Positions 52,221 to 60,870 of a DNA stretch of 64,000 nt are shown one piece after another. The stretch is taken from NCBI GenBank assembly GCA_023460035.1, contig JAEWRN010000043.1, positions 124,001 through 188,000 on the forward strand. Reading direction: 5' to 3'. A program made the translations under genes and the position numbers. This DNA is from Bacillota bacterium (lineage in GTDB: Bacteria; Bacillota; Clostridia; Oscillospirales; Ruminococcaceae). How positions within the stretch are numbered: position 1 is the first letter of the stretch; every line of letters begins with the position of its first letter. The notes under the pieces were generated by a model. That model saw only the letters and a list, made by a program, of their open reading frames with translations. It was not told where the DNA came from and did not search any database.

Positions 52221-54049
52221 AGCAAGCTATTGCGCTGGTACTGTGCACCCTGCTGTTGTGCGGCGTGTTTGCGGTTTCGGCCCACGCCGCCGAAGCTGCC
52301 CCCGGCCCCAGCCCTGCCCCTTACAGCGAGGTGCCGCCGGGTTTTGATTATACCGGCAGCACCCTTTCGTACACGGCCCCGGCAACCTTGGATGACACCT
52401 TTGCCCTGCCCTGCGGGGATACCGGCTTTACACAGCTGCACAGTGTACTAGACCCCATTGTTTTGCCCTGCGGGGTGCAGGCAGGCGACGCTTTTTATGC
52501 GGTGTCGCTGCCCATCGCGTGGGACTTTAGCACCGTTGATGCAAATACCCCCGGCAGCTATACCGCAAGCGGCAGTATTTTGCTGCCCGCGGGGGCGGCC
52601 CTTGCGGGCGGGTTGGCGGGCACCATCACCGTTGCGGTGCAGGTGGCAGCCCCCGCCACAGTTGTGCTGGCCAGTTTTGACGAGCCCGAGCGCGTTGACG
52701 CGGTGGCTTTCGCCACCGGTACCAGCACGGCTACACTTGAGGACTGGTTTTCAAGCTCTGTCATGGGCTTTACCGGCTACGACGCGGCGGGTAACCCGTA
52801 TGACCTGCTGTCGGGCACCTGGTCTTTTGCTGCGGTGAACACCGCGGTACCCGGTGTCTACTACGCCTTTGTATCCCCCTCGCTTGGGGCAGACTATACG
52901 CTGCAGGCGGGTACCGCCTTGCCGCGCCAGCTTTGTGCCGTTTCCATTCAAACCCCCGGCCAGCCGGACCTCAACTGCTGTGTGGCAGGGCGCGGTTTTT
53001 TGCATTTCCCCTGGGTGCTTTCTGCCGCGCAGGAGGAACAGCTGGGTGATTTTACCCTGTGGCTGCGGCAGGACGATGGCGAATGGGTCAATTTGCAGGA
53101 GGGCTTTTTGTTTGTCGCCGACGGGTTGCAGCTTTCTCAAAGAATGTTAAGCTACGGCAGCACTTACGCGCTGAAGGTGGCCTATCCCGGCGGTGAAACC
53201 GGTGTGCTGACCTTTACCTACAGTGATGCGCTGCATATTTTAGACTATTCCGGCGGCGACCGGGATGGCGGCGATGCGGGCGGCGAAGATGCGCAAAACG
53301 GCACGCAAACAGCACCCACCACACCCGAAACCCCTGCGGATACCAATGGGGCAAGCACGCCGGCCGGCGGGGATGCCACACCCGTTTTAACGGGTGCCGC
53401 GGCGGGGGGCAGCCCCACAACACAGGGCACTGCCGCCGTGCAAGAACAAGCCCCGCAACCCTCCACGCCCGGTACCCCCGCCGTAAAGGGCGGCGGCAAC
53501 AGCAGTGCGGCGGGCCCGGCAACCGCCCCGCCTGCCGTGGTAAATGAATCTTATACGCCAGAAGAAACCGTTATTTCCGGCCTGCGCCTGCGCGACCTTT
53601 GCAGCGAAGGGGATACCGTTGTCTTTGGCTCTGGCAATTTGACCGCCAGTATCCCCAGTGCACTGCTTTTGGCACTGCATTTGCAAAACACTGATACGCT
53701 TTCTGTCTCGCTGGCCTGCCCGCAAAACGGGCAGCTCGTCTTTCGTGTCACTGCCGGCGGCAAGCCGGTTGCACCGCTTACCGGCACCACGCTGCGCCTG
53801 CGGTACCTGCCGCAGGCCCAAAACGCCGTTATTCTGGTGCAAAACGAAAGTGGCGTGCTGGCCGACGACATTTCGTATGACGGCGAGTTTTTGCGTTTTA
53901 CTGCAAATGACGCGGGCACTTACACCGTCAGCGAACAACAAACCCCGCAAAAGGGAGAAAGCAAAATCTCCCCGCTGCTACCCGTATCCGGCAGCTTAAT
54001 TTTAGCCGCCTGCGGCGGCACTTTATTGAAGCGGTGGCGCCATGGGTAA
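52217..54049 (+). CDS. Secreted, membrane-anchored Ig-like protein between regulator and kinase
   Basis: 610 residues. A signal peptide (cleavage after AHA, about residue 24) precedes Ig-like modules, recognisable by the WDFSTVDANTPGSYTASG pattern and its weaker repeat near residue 210. A Gly/Thr/Pro/Ala-rich linker (about residues 350-440) leads to a small beta domain (RLRDLCSEGDTVVFGSGN) and a C-terminal helix with KRWRHG. Start overlaps the regulator stop, and its stop overlaps the kinase start by 8 nt, so all three are translated together. This argues for a sensing or target role for the kinase. Confidence 0.8.
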   Translation: MKQAIALVLCTLLLCGVFAVSAHAAEAAPGPSPAPYSEVPPGFDYTGSTLSYTAPATLDDTFALPCGDTGFTQLHSVLDPIVLPCGVQAGDAFYAVSLPIAWDFSTVDANTPGSYTASGSILLPAGAALAGGLAGTITVAVQVAAPATVVLASFDEPERVDAVAFATGTSTATLEDWFSSSVMGFTGYDAAGNPYDLLSGTWSFAAVNTAVPGVYYAFVSPSLGADYTLQAGTALPRQLCAVSIQTPGQPDLNCCVAGRGFLHFPWVLSAAQEEQLGDFTLWLRQDDGEWVNLQEGFLFVADGLQLSQRMLSYGSTYALKVAYPGGETGVLTFTYSDALHILDYSGGDRDGGDAGGEDAQNGTQTAPTTPETPADTNGASTPAGGDATPVLTGAAAGGSPTTQGTAAVQEQAPQPSTPGTPAVKGGGNSSAAGPATAPPAVVNESYTPEETVISGLRLRDLCSEGDTVVFGSGNLTASIPSALLLALHLQNTDTLSVSLACPQNGQLVFRVTAGGKPVAPLTGTTLRLRYLPQAQNAVILVQNESGVLADDISYDGEFLRFTANDAGTYTVSEQQTPQKGESKISPLLPVSGSLILAACGGTLLKRWRHG

Positions 54050-55970
54050 TAAGTTTTTTGTATGGCGCCGGGCCCTGTTGCTGTTTTTCGTGGCCGCGCT
54101 GGCCTGTGCCTTGTTTCTTGCGCTATACCATTTTGACAACAAATATACCCAAAACGCGCCGCAGCCCATCAATGGCGCGCTGTATGTTTCAAGCGCCGAC
54201 TGGGTGGGTACCCCTGTGCGTTACCTGCGCGGGGGCTGGCGCTTTTACGCCGACCGCCTGCTAACCCCTGCCTCTTTAAAATCGCAGGGGGACGATTACC
54301 AATACCTCTCGGTTGGGCAAAAAACAAATTTTGCAATGGGTGACCCCCGCCGCTCGCCCCACGGCAGCGCCAGTTATGCCCTGACCCTGTATTTACCAAG
54401 CGAAACCCACACCTATGCCATAGAGCTTCCGGAAATTTATTCTGCCTACCGGTTTTATGTCAACGACCAGCTGAAACTGCAAATAGGGCAGCCGGACAAG
54501 GGCAGCTACCAGCCAAAGACCCAGTGCCGCGTCGTCACCTTTGAAGCCGCCGGCAAAGTGACGCTGTTGCTTGCTGTCAGCGATTACTCTTGGGTGTACA
54601 GCGGCCTTGTGTACCCGCCCGCCTTTGGTGAGCCGATGAACATTTACACCCTGCGCGGGCTGCGGGTGGGTATTTGTTTAATTTTAGTCACCGTGTCGCT
54701 GATGCTTGCCGTTTTTAGCTTTTACATTGCGCTGCGCACCCGGCGCGGCAGCCACATCTGGCTTTTCCCTCTGTTGTGCCTTGCCACGGCGGTGTTTACC
54801 TCTTACAGTGTGGTGCACAGTATTTTATCGCTGCCGGTGCAGCCCTGGTACACGGTAGAGTTGGTCAGCGGGTACCTTCTCACCCTGCTGGTGCTGCTGC
54901 TTCACAACCACATCTGCCGGCCCAAAAGGCCCGTGCAAACTATCAGTGCCGCCTTTGCGGGGGGTGTCTGCCTGCTGGCACTGTTTTACGGGGTGTTTGC
55001 CGCACAGGCAACACTGCCGCTGATGCTTCTCTTTTCCAATATGGTGTTTTGCTTTAAGCTGCTCGTCGCGGCGTACCTTTTGGTCACCGCAGCTTTGGCG
55101 GTGCGGCAAAATATTGAAAAGGCGATGATTTTGCTCTGTGCGGATGTCGTGTACGCCCTTGCCTTTGTCTGGGACCGCCTGCTGCCGAACTACGAGCCCG
55201 TTTTAGGCGGCTGGTTTCAGGGGTGGGGCAGCCTTGCGCTGGTCGTGGCAACCGGTTTGGTGCTGGGGTATGACGTGACAATGGGGTACCGGCACAGCCT
55301 TGTGTACAGTGAGGAGCAGCGGCAGATGAAACGCCAGCTTGCCATGCAGGTAGAGCATCTGCGCCAGATAAACCAAAAGGTAGAAGAAAGCGCAAAGCTG
55401 CGGCACGATTTCAGGCACCATTTGCGTACCCTGATGACACTTGCCGAAGAGGGTCACCGCGGGGAGCTTGAAAACTACATTCGCGGCATTACCGAGATCA
55501 ACGAGGGCACCCGCATTGGCCGCATGACTGATAACGTTGAGCTGGATGCCCTGGTGCAGTACTACAACGGCCTTGCACAGTCTGCCGGTATTCAATTTCG
55601 CGCGCGGCTTTCGCTGCCCGAAACACTTCAGTTTCCCATTGTGGACCTGTGCGGCCTGCTTGGCAACCTGCTGGAAAATGCAGTGGAAGCCTGCCAGCGT
55701 CAGCAAAGCGGGGATAAAAAAATCTTTATCGCCGGCAGGCTGCAGGGCGGGCAACTTGAATTTGTGGTGGACAACAGCTTTGACGGGCAGCTGAAAACCC
55801 AGGGCGGCAAATACCTGTCCTCTAAGCGAAACGGGTTTGGCCTTGGCATTTCTTCTGTGCTGGAAACCGTGCAGCGCTATGGCGGTGTGATGAACCTGTA
55901 CGTGGACGACACAGGGTTTCATGCGGAGTTTTCACTGCCGGCAGGGGCAACTGCACCGCTTGCCCGTTAG
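54042..55970 (+). CDS. 7TMR-DISM sensor histidine kinase (GHKL type)
   Basis: 642 residues: an extracytoplasmic N-terminal domain resembling the DISMED2 jelly-roll (ELPEIYSAYRFYVN, residues ~105-190), about seven membrane helices (residues ~207-430), a coiled linker, a His motif LRHDFRHHLRTL, and a GHKL ATPase with N-box GNLLENAVEAC and GLGISS. DISMED2 domains are thought to bind carbohydrates or small ligands. With the LytTR regulator and the secreted protein it makes a complete signalling unit. Confidence 0.92.
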   Translation: MGNKFFVWRRALLLFFVAALACALFLALYHFDNKYTQNAPQPINGALYVSSADWVGTPVRYLRGGWRFYADRLLTPASLKSQGDDYQYLSVGQKTNFAMGDPRRSPHGSASYALTLYLPSETHTYAIELPEIYSAYRFYVNDQLKLQIGQPDKGSYQPKTQCRVVTFEAAGKVTLLLAVSDYSWVYSGLVYPPAFGEPMNIYTLRGLRVGICLILVTVSLMLAVFSFYIALRTRRGSHIWLFPLLCLATAVFTSYSVVHSILSLPVQPWYTVELVSGYLLTLLVLLLHNHICRPKRPVQTISAAFAGGVCLLALFYGVFAAQATLPLMLLFSNMVFCFKLLVAAYLLVTAALAVRQNIEKAMILLCADVVYALAFVWDRLLPNYEPVLGGWFQGWGSLALVVATGLVLGYDVTMGYRHSLVYSEEQRQMKRQLAMQVEHLRQINQKVEESAKLRHDFRHHLRTLMTLAEEGHRGELENYIRGITEINEGTRIGRMTDNVELDALVQYYNGLAQSAGIQFRARLSLPETLQFPIVDLCGLLGNLLENAVEACQRQQSGDKKIFIAGRLQGGQLEFVVDNSFDGQLKTQGGKYLSSKRNGFGLGISSVLETVQRYGGVMNLYVDDTGFHAEFSLPAGATAPLAR

Positions 55971-56027
55971 GCGGTGCCCCGCTTTGTGCCGCGTGCCCTG
56001 CCCGGTGGCAAAGCCAAACAATACAAA

Positions 56028-56072
56028 AAGCAATGCCCGGCAGGGCCAAAGCGGCCTGCCGGGCATTGCTTT
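56028..56072 (+). terminator. Strong hairpin after the kinase operon
   Basis: AAAGCAATGCCCGGCAGG pairs perfectly (18 bp) with CCTGCCGGGCATTGCTTT. Confidence 0.75.
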
Positions 56073-56076
56073 GGGC

Positions 56077-56116
56077 AAACACAAAGCCGCAGGGGTGCCC
56101 CTGCGGCTTTGTGTTT
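56077..56116. terminator. Bidirectional terminator, 19-bp stem
   Basis: AAACACAAAGCCGCAGGGG and its exact complement with a 2-nt loop, followed by T's. It serves the kinase operon and the convergent YczE gene. Confidence 0.9.
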
Positions 56117-56208
56117 TTTCTGTTTTCACCTGCCGGGGGCAAGGCCGCGCCGCGGTGCGATAAAAAGTTGCTGCGCGGGCGGCGTTTTTGCGGCTGTCTT
56201 TCAACCAA

Positions 56209-56901
56209 TCAGGCCGCAGCCTGTTGAAACTCGTTGCGCTCGTCCTGCAAATGCAGCACTTTTAAAATAGTGTGGTTATAAAACTTTGCAAAGGTGCGGA
56301 TCAGCGGCCCTACAAGCAGCGCGCTGAGCACCGTACCCACACCCGCGGCGCCGCCCAGCAAAAAGCCGGCAAGCACAAACACCCAGTCACCCGCCACCTT
56401 CACCCAGTGGTATTGCAACCCGGTCAGCTGCACAATTTTAAACAGCAGCACATCGTTGGTGTTGTACCCAAACCGGCAGCTGACCTGCAATGCCAGCCCC
56501 AGGCTGAGAAACAGCACCCCGCCGGTCAGCATCAATACCCGGTACGCCGTGGGGTACACGCCATTCGCGGGTAAAGTATCCGCCAGCAGCCCTTCGACCA
56601 AATTGACGGCCGGGCCGCCGACCAAAATAATAAATACCGTACCGACCCCCATGTTTTGCCGCGCAAGCAGCAAACCAGCCCCCAGCAACACCAGCATGTG
56701 GTACAGCAATGCCGTGCCATAGCGGATGCCCAACGCCTTTGAAAGCCCGTCTACCCAAACTGAAATAGGGTCCACCCCATACCCGCAGCGCAGGTAAAAA
56801 ACGACCCCCACCCCAATTAGCAGGGCCGCTACGCCGCAAAGCAGCATTTTTTTAAAGGTGTCCCATAAATTTTGCCGTGTAAAAAAAACCTGTAATCCCA
56901 T
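56209..56901 (-). CDS. YczE/YitT-type membrane protein
   Basis: 230 residues with five to six membrane helices and the family motif CGYGVDPISVWVDGLSKAL and its second-half copy CRFGYNTNDVLLFKIVQL. YczE proteins have been linked to antibiotic or peptide export in Bacillus, and are often of unknown function. ATG 56901 follows GGGGGGCGT. Monocistronic. Confidence 0.87.
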   Translation of the reverse strand: MGLQVFFTRQNLWDTFKKMLLCGVAALLIGVGVVFYLRCGYGVDPISVWVDGLSKALGIRYGTALLYHMLVLLGAGLLLARQNMGVGTVFIILVGGPAVNLVEGLLADTLPANGVYPTAYRVLMLTGGVLFLSLGLALQVSCRFGYNTNDVLLFKIVQLTGLQYHWVKVAGDWVFVLAGFLLGGAAGVGTVLSALLVGPLIRTFAKFYNHTILKVLHLQDERNEFQQAAA

Positions 56902-57095
56902 CGATACGCCCCCCGCATTGCCCCCGGTATGCTGTTGCAGGCGGCTGCCTGCCGCGGCTGCAAAACGTTATTTTTGCATCTTATCATGCCAAAAATAAAC
57001 ATAATATGAGAAATCTCACATTATTGGCCGCTTTTGCAAATTTTACTTGTGCGTTTACCTTGTTTTCCCATTTTTGTCAATAAAAACGGTAATAT

Positions 57096-57152
57096 AAGGT
57101 AAAAACAGGTGATTTTTGTGCACTGCATACACAAATCACCTGTTTTTACCTT
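57096..57152. terminator. Long hairpin between YczE and DUF1846 genes
   Basis: AAGGTAAAAACAGGTGATTTTTGTG pairs with CACAAATCACCTGTTTTTACCTT (a 2-nt bulge). T-rich flanks suggest termination of the leftward DUF1846 transcript. The rest of 56902-57163 shows no gene. Confidence 0.75.
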
Positions 57153-57163
57153 GTTTTGTCTTT

Positions 57164-58645
57164 TTAAAAAAATAGGTCTTTGCCGGGGTATTCCGCCTCA
57201 CAGGTCAACCGCAGCCCCAGCCTCCGCAGCGTACCGGCATCGCCGGAATGCAGCATTTGGGTGGAATGGGTTTCGCAGTCCCGCAGCTGGGGCAAAGCCT
57301 CCATCGCGCGGGCCGTCAGCGTGTTCGTCGCTGCTGAGATCGACAGCGCGGTCAACACATCGTCCAGCTTTAGCAGGGTACTGCGGCCGCCCAATATTTC
57401 GGTTTTCAGCCGCACAATGGGCTCTAAAATAATCGGGCTGATTAGCATCAAATCGTCATCAATGTTCGAAAGTGCTTTGATGGCGTTAAGCACCGCAGAG
57501 GAGGAGGCGCTCATCAGCTGGCTTGCTTTGCCGGTGACAATGCGGCCGTCGTCCAGCTGAATTGCCGCAGCCGCAACCCCCGAGCGGCGCGATTTTTCCA
57601 GCGCCGGCGCCACGACGGCCCTGTCTTGCACCGTCACGCCAACCTGCTGCATCACCACGCGTATTTTTTCTACTGCCTGCTCGCTGCCCTTGCCTTGCCG
57701 GTGGTCACATTTTGCCGCAAAATAGCGGCGAATGATCTCCTGCCGGCTTGATTCGCACACCACCTCGTCATCGGTAATGGCATACCCCGCCATGTTGACC
57801 CCCATGTCGGTGGGGCTTTTGTAGTCAAACGCGCCGCCAATTTGTGAAAGCGTGCTGCGCACGATTGGGAAGGCCTCAATGTCCCGGTTGTAATTGACGG
57901 TGGTCTTGCCGTAGGCTTCCAGGTGAAACGGGTCGATCATATTTAAATCTTCAAGGTCTGCGGTGGCGGCCTCGTACGCCAGGTTTACCGGGTGCTTGAG
58001 CGGCAGGTTCCAGATAGGGAATGTCTCAAACTTTGCATACCCCGCCTGGGTGCCCCGCACCGTTTCGTGGTACACCTGCGACAGGCAGGTCGCCAGCTTA
58101 CCGCTGCCGGGGCCGGGGCCGGTCACAACCACCAGTGGCTTTGTCGTTTCGACATAGGGGTTTGCCCCAAAGCCGTTTTCGCTGCAAATATATTCAATTT
58201 CTGTTGGGTAGCCGCGGATAGGCCGGTGGATATAATTTTTGACGCCGCGCATCGTCAGCTTTGCCAAAAACACATCGGCGGCGGGCTGGCCGGTATAGCG
58301 GGTAATTACCACACTGTTGACCGCAATGCCCATATGGCTGATGTCGTCGATCAGCCGCAGCACATCCATATCGTAGGTAATGCCAAGGTCCGCGCGCATT
58401 TTTGTCTTTTCAATATCCCCCGCGGACACCACAAAAATAATTTCAGCCTGCGCGCGCAGCTCGTACAGCAGCTTTATTTTGGCGTTCACGTCAAACCCCG
58501 GCAACACCCGTGCCGCATGGTAGTCGTCAAACAGCTTACCGCCAAACTCCAAATAAAGCTTGCCCTGTGCCGCTTCAATACGCTCTAAAATATGGCGCTT
58601 TTGTTTTTCAATATAATACGCATTGTCAAAACCAATCTTCCCCAT
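57164..58645 (-). CDS. DUF1846 family protein
   Basis: 493 residues starting MGKIGFDNAYYIEKQKRHI, the conserved opening of DUF1846. The P-loop-like GPGPGSGKLATCLSQVYHE and ATADLEDLNMIDPFH motifs are typical. Structures show nucleotide-binding folds; the function is not known. ATG 58645 has GGGGGC 5 nt upstream and is preferred to an ATG four codons earlier. Full-length for the family. Confidence 0.93.
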   Translation of the reverse strand: MGKIGFDNAYYIEKQKRHILERIEAAQGKLYLEFGGKLFDDYHAARVLPGFDVNAKIKLLYELRAQAEIIFVVSAGDIEKTKMRADLGITYDMDVLRLIDDISHMGIAVNSVVITRYTGQPAADVFLAKLTMRGVKNYIHRPIRGYPTEIEYICSENGFGANPYVETTKPLVVVTGPGPGSGKLATCLSQVYHETVRGTQAGYAKFETFPIWNLPLKHPVNLAYEAATADLEDLNMIDPFHLEAYGKTTVNYNRDIEAFPIVRSTLSQIGGAFDYKSPTDMGVNMAGYAITDDEVVCESSRQEIIRRYFAAKCDHRQGKGSEQAVEKIRVVMQQVGVTVQDRAVVAPALEKSRRSGVAAAAIQLDDGRIVTGKASQLMSASSSAVLNAIKALSNIDDDLMLISPIILEPIVRLKTEILGGRSTLLKLDDVLTALSISAATNTLTARAMEALPQLRDCETHSTQMLHSGDAGTLRRLGLRLTCEAEYPGKDLFF

Positions 58646-58894
58646 GGTTGCCCCCATTCAGTTTGCGGTTACTGCCGCATACCCGCAAAACAAGGGCCCC
58701 TGCACAGTAAACTCTGCCAAAGGCCCCAGCTTTAATTCTGATAACTCTATTAGAATACCATTTTTGAATCACTTGTTTCAAGAAAAACCGGTAAAATTGG
58801 AACAAAACTGTTTTTATCACAAAAAAACCGAAAAAATTAGAAAAAGGTCTTTTCTTTTACGCCCCGGTATGCTATTATATTAAAGCATCGTTAT

Positions 58895-58971
58895 GGAGGC
58901 GTAGCTCAGCTGGTTAGAGCGTTCGGTTCACATCCGAGAGGTCGCGGGTTCGAGTCCCTCCGTCTCCACCA
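58895..58971 (+). tRNA. tRNA-Val (anticodon CAC)
   Basis: 77 nt including an encoded CCA. Acceptor stem GGAGGCG pairs with CGTCTCC; the D-arm is TAGCTCAGCTGGTTAGAGC; the anticodon loop TTCACAT gives CAC, reading GUG; the T-arm has GGTTCGAGTCC. The anticodon stem has one T-G pair. It lies where ordinary chromosomal content gives way to mobile-type DNA. Confidence 0.95.
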
Positions 58972-59023
58972 AAAGCATAGCAATACACCCGCGCCAAAGG
59001 CGTAAGGCGCATTGCTATGCTTT
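58972..59023 (+). terminator. Terminator of the tRNA gene
   Basis: AAAGCATAGCAAT pairs exactly with ATTGCTATGCTTT, with a smaller GCC/GGC stem inside. Confidence 0.8.
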
Positions 59024-59033
59024 CGTTCTAATC

Positions 59034-59535
59034 AAAAGTCTGGGACCATTGGTCCCAGCTTCATCATAAATCGAAAGCATAAGATTCGTTTATGCACGTT
59101 CGCAAGGCCGCTGCTGGTTGGCAGCGCATGGTGGCCGGATAAGTTTTCCTTACCTCGGCTATTCAGTTGCTTTTTCGGGATAATCCCTAGTCTCACACCT
59201 GCACCCTCGCTTCATTCTTTCCACGAGTGGCCCCGTAGCCCATCCCTTTTCGTCGGGCAGCACGGTAGACCTAAAGTATCAATCTATAACACTCATCGCA
59301 CATCGGCCCTGTTACCACTGGGGCCGCGAATCAGGGCTGACCGGCCCCATCCGCTGCTGAGGACGCCGTCTTTGAACGGATGATCGCCCTCGTTATAGAT
59401 CAAAGTACCTGCAAACGCTTTGAGAACACGCCCGTTGCCGCCGCATCTGTACTTTTCTGCTGTGCTAGCAGCAGAAAGTAAAAGCCCAGAAGCGACGCCC
59501 GCTGACGGAATCAACTGACGGTCTGTTTTTCAAAG
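59034..59535 (-). ncRNA. Candidate large structured RNA (~0.5 kb), strand tentative
   Basis: No convincing coding frame exists here, but many helices do. A 9-bp long-range stem joins 59282-59290 (ATCTATAAC) with 59392-59400. Inside it is an H-type pseudoknot of two 8-bp stems: 59304-59311 with 59332-59339, and 59319-59326 with 59342-59349. Others are 59450-59462 with 59469-59480, 59109-59114 with 59121-59126, 59077-59082 with 59090-59095, and GGGATAATCCC at 59178. A hairpin at 59041-59059 (CTGGGACC, GGTCCCAG) could end it on the minus strand; purine-rich loops (GAAAA) also favour the minus strand. Size and position next to a tRNA recall the ROOL/GOLLD class, but I cannot confirm membership. 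No clear promoter is seen. Confidence 0.5.
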
Positions 59536-59545
59536 TGCGTGTCAA

Positions 59546-59580
59546 CAAAAAATCGCCGAATACCTTTCGGTACCCAGCGA
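59546..59580 (-). terminator. Leftward terminator hairpin, copy A
   Basis: TCGCCGAATACC pairs (three mismatches) with GGTACCCAGCGA, with T's beyond it on the minus strand. It lies directly behind the small-RNA promoter; the same element recurs at 60798-60832. Confidence 0.6.
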
Positions 59581-59583
59581 CTG

Positions 59584-59612
59584 TTGACATCTATACCAGC
59601 GTCATTTATAAT
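59584..59612 (+). promoter_or_regulatory. Perfect-consensus promoter of small RNA A
   Basis: TTGACA, 17 nt, TATAAT: no mismatch in either hexamer and ideal spacing. No coding gene follows on this strand. Confidence 0.93.
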
Positions 59613-59617
59613 GGCGC

Positions 59618-59720
59618 AGATAAAGCCTCTCATAAGTCACTGGATGTCTTTCCATCCTGTGGCGCACGGTGAAGCAGATGTTACCAGCAACTGCTTCACC
59701 TATGAGGGGCTTTTTTCTTT
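59618..59720 (+). ncRNA. Small RNA A of a two-member family, three-stem fold
   Basis: A ~100-nt transcript is predicted from the promoter to a T-run at 59711-59716. Its ends pair: AGCCTCTCATA (59624-59634) with TATGAGGGGCT (59701-59711). Inside are CACTGGATG with CATCCTGTG (one mismatch; about 59638-59660) and a perfect 10-bp stem GGTGAAGCAG/CTGCTTCACC (59668-59700). The closing stem plus T-run doubles as the terminator. It has no ORF of note. Copy B keeps the architecture with different stem bases. I do not recognise the family. Confidence 0.75.
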
Positions 59721-60041
59721 CCCCTCACCATTGCGCGGTTTTGAATACATTTTAGGCGCGAAATCGTGAGTTGTCAACCTCATAATTTCCTAAATTCCCC
59801 TAAAAAAGTCGAAACCGCCCAGTGCAAAGCCATTTTCTTTTTTTCGGCAAGCCTCTGCCTGGCCAGTGATTTACTGCCGCTCTACTCTATCCGTTGTAAA
59901 AACCACAAATTGGCCCGTTTTACAGTTATTTTCCCGATTTCGGGATTTTTACCGTGTTGCTGTAAAGAAAAAAAACGACAACCCGCCACACAGAAGCTTT
60001 TTTGATTCGCCCGCGCACGCTCTAATTAACTTAACTTTACT
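59721..60041. other. A+T-rich spacer without a recognised gene
   Basis: No coding frame with a ribosome site and no strong hairpin is visible. It contains the 3' flank of small RNA A and of the convergent wHTH gene. Confidence 0.5.
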
Positions 60042-60764
60042 CTAAGTATTCAAGATATTTTTTCTTTTATAGCAGGTCTTAAGGTGGGTCTTATAACTGG
60101 TGTACAATTTTTGCAGTAGTGACGTACAAAAAGAAGCAGCCCGCTTGACAAACCCGAACAAGGTCGTTACAATGAAGCTGTTATCTTTTAATACAATGTC
60201 TTGACTTGGGCGCCGATTGCAGTCGGCGTCTTCTTTTTTTGCCTGCTTTAGCTTTACAAGGTATAGGTTGTGCCTTCCCGGCCAGAAGGCCCCTTTGACG
60301 ACAAGCCCTAAATCAACCAGGGCGCGAATCGCTTCAATCACGGTATGGCAAGCCAGGTGGAGTGCGACCATAATCTTCGTGAGGGATGGGAAGCACCGTC
60401 CTTTTTTGTTGCTACAACTCGACATAAAAAGAAAAACAGCAAAGGACGACTTGTCCAGCTCCAGCGCAGCTGCCGGAGCGAAGAACCAGCGGCCCTGCAG
60501 GGCATTCACTTTGTACCCGTTTGCGATCTGGTTGCCGTCGCGATCGATGCGCTTGTATTTGCAGATCAGGCCCTTTTCCTCTAGCTCGGCCAGCGCGGCA
60601 AATACAGTGCTGCGGCTGGCGATATTGCAGCGGCTGCACACGGTCTCAGTTTTCACAATGGCGTTGTGCAGGCAGTTCTGAATTTGGCTCAGGTACAAAT
60701 ATACCTTCATAGCATTGGGCGAAAGGCCTAAAAGGAAGATCGAACGATACACTTTTAGATACAC
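60042..60764 (-). CDS. Two-wHTH DNA-binding protein, mobile-element type
   Basis: 240 residues with two helix-turn-helix domains: LSPNAMKVYLYLSQIQ...CNIASRSTVFAALAELEEKG (residues ~10-65) and FPSLTKIMVALHLACHTVIEAIRALVDLG (about 125-155). The C-terminus is basic. Proteins with this layout are common beside relaxase or replication genes in Firmicute mobile elements. GTG 60764 is used because AAAGGTGG precedes it with 8-nt spacing. Between the two small RNA loci, convergent with copy A. Confidence 0.75.
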   Translation of the reverse strand: MYLKVYRSIFLLGLSPNAMKVYLYLSQIQNCLHNAIVKTETVCSRCNIASRSTVFAALAELEEKGLICKYKRIDRDGNQIANGYKVNALQGRWFFAPAAALELDKSSFAVFLFMSSCSNKKGRCFPSLTKIMVALHLACHTVIEAIRALVDLGLVVKGAFWPGRHNLYLVKLKQAKKEDADCNRRPSQDIVLKDNSFIVTTLFGFVKRAASFCTSLLQKLYTSYKTHLKTCYKRKNILNT

Positions 60765-60797
60765 GCTGCACACCACCTTTCATTTAATTTTGGGTAA

Positions 60798-60832
60798 TAA
60801 AAAATCGCTGAACACCTTGCGGTATCCAGCGA
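60798..60832 (-). terminator. Leftward terminator hairpin, copy B
   Basis: TCGCTGAACACC pairs (two mismatches) with GGTATCCAGCGA, and the minus strand then has T6. It is homologous to copy A at 59546-59580. Confidence 0.6.
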
Positions 60833-60836
60833 CCTG

Positions 60837-60865
60837 TTGACATCTTTAGCAATGAATACTATAAT
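60837..60865 (+). promoter_or_regulatory. Perfect-consensus promoter of small RNA B
   Basis: TTGACA, 17 nt, TATAAT, again exact. The spacer sequence differs from copy A after the first 4 nt, while hexamers and distance are kept. Confidence 0.93.
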
Positions 60866-60870
60866 AATCA

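Noticed and set aside
58895..58971. tRNA-Val as the attachment site of the mobile element
   Set aside because: No integrase gene lies next to it and no second copy of the tRNA 3' end was seen in the window, so the site is not supported.
59012..59514. Two short open frames (plus 59012-59383, minus 59293-59514)
   Set aside because: No ribosome sites, no recognisable domains, and the DNA is better explained by RNA helices including a pseudoknot.
59546..59551. TTGACA on the minus strand at 59539-59544 as a promoter of the large RNA
   Set aside because: No -10-like hexamer lies 16-18 nt downstream, so the promoter of the large RNA remains unknown.
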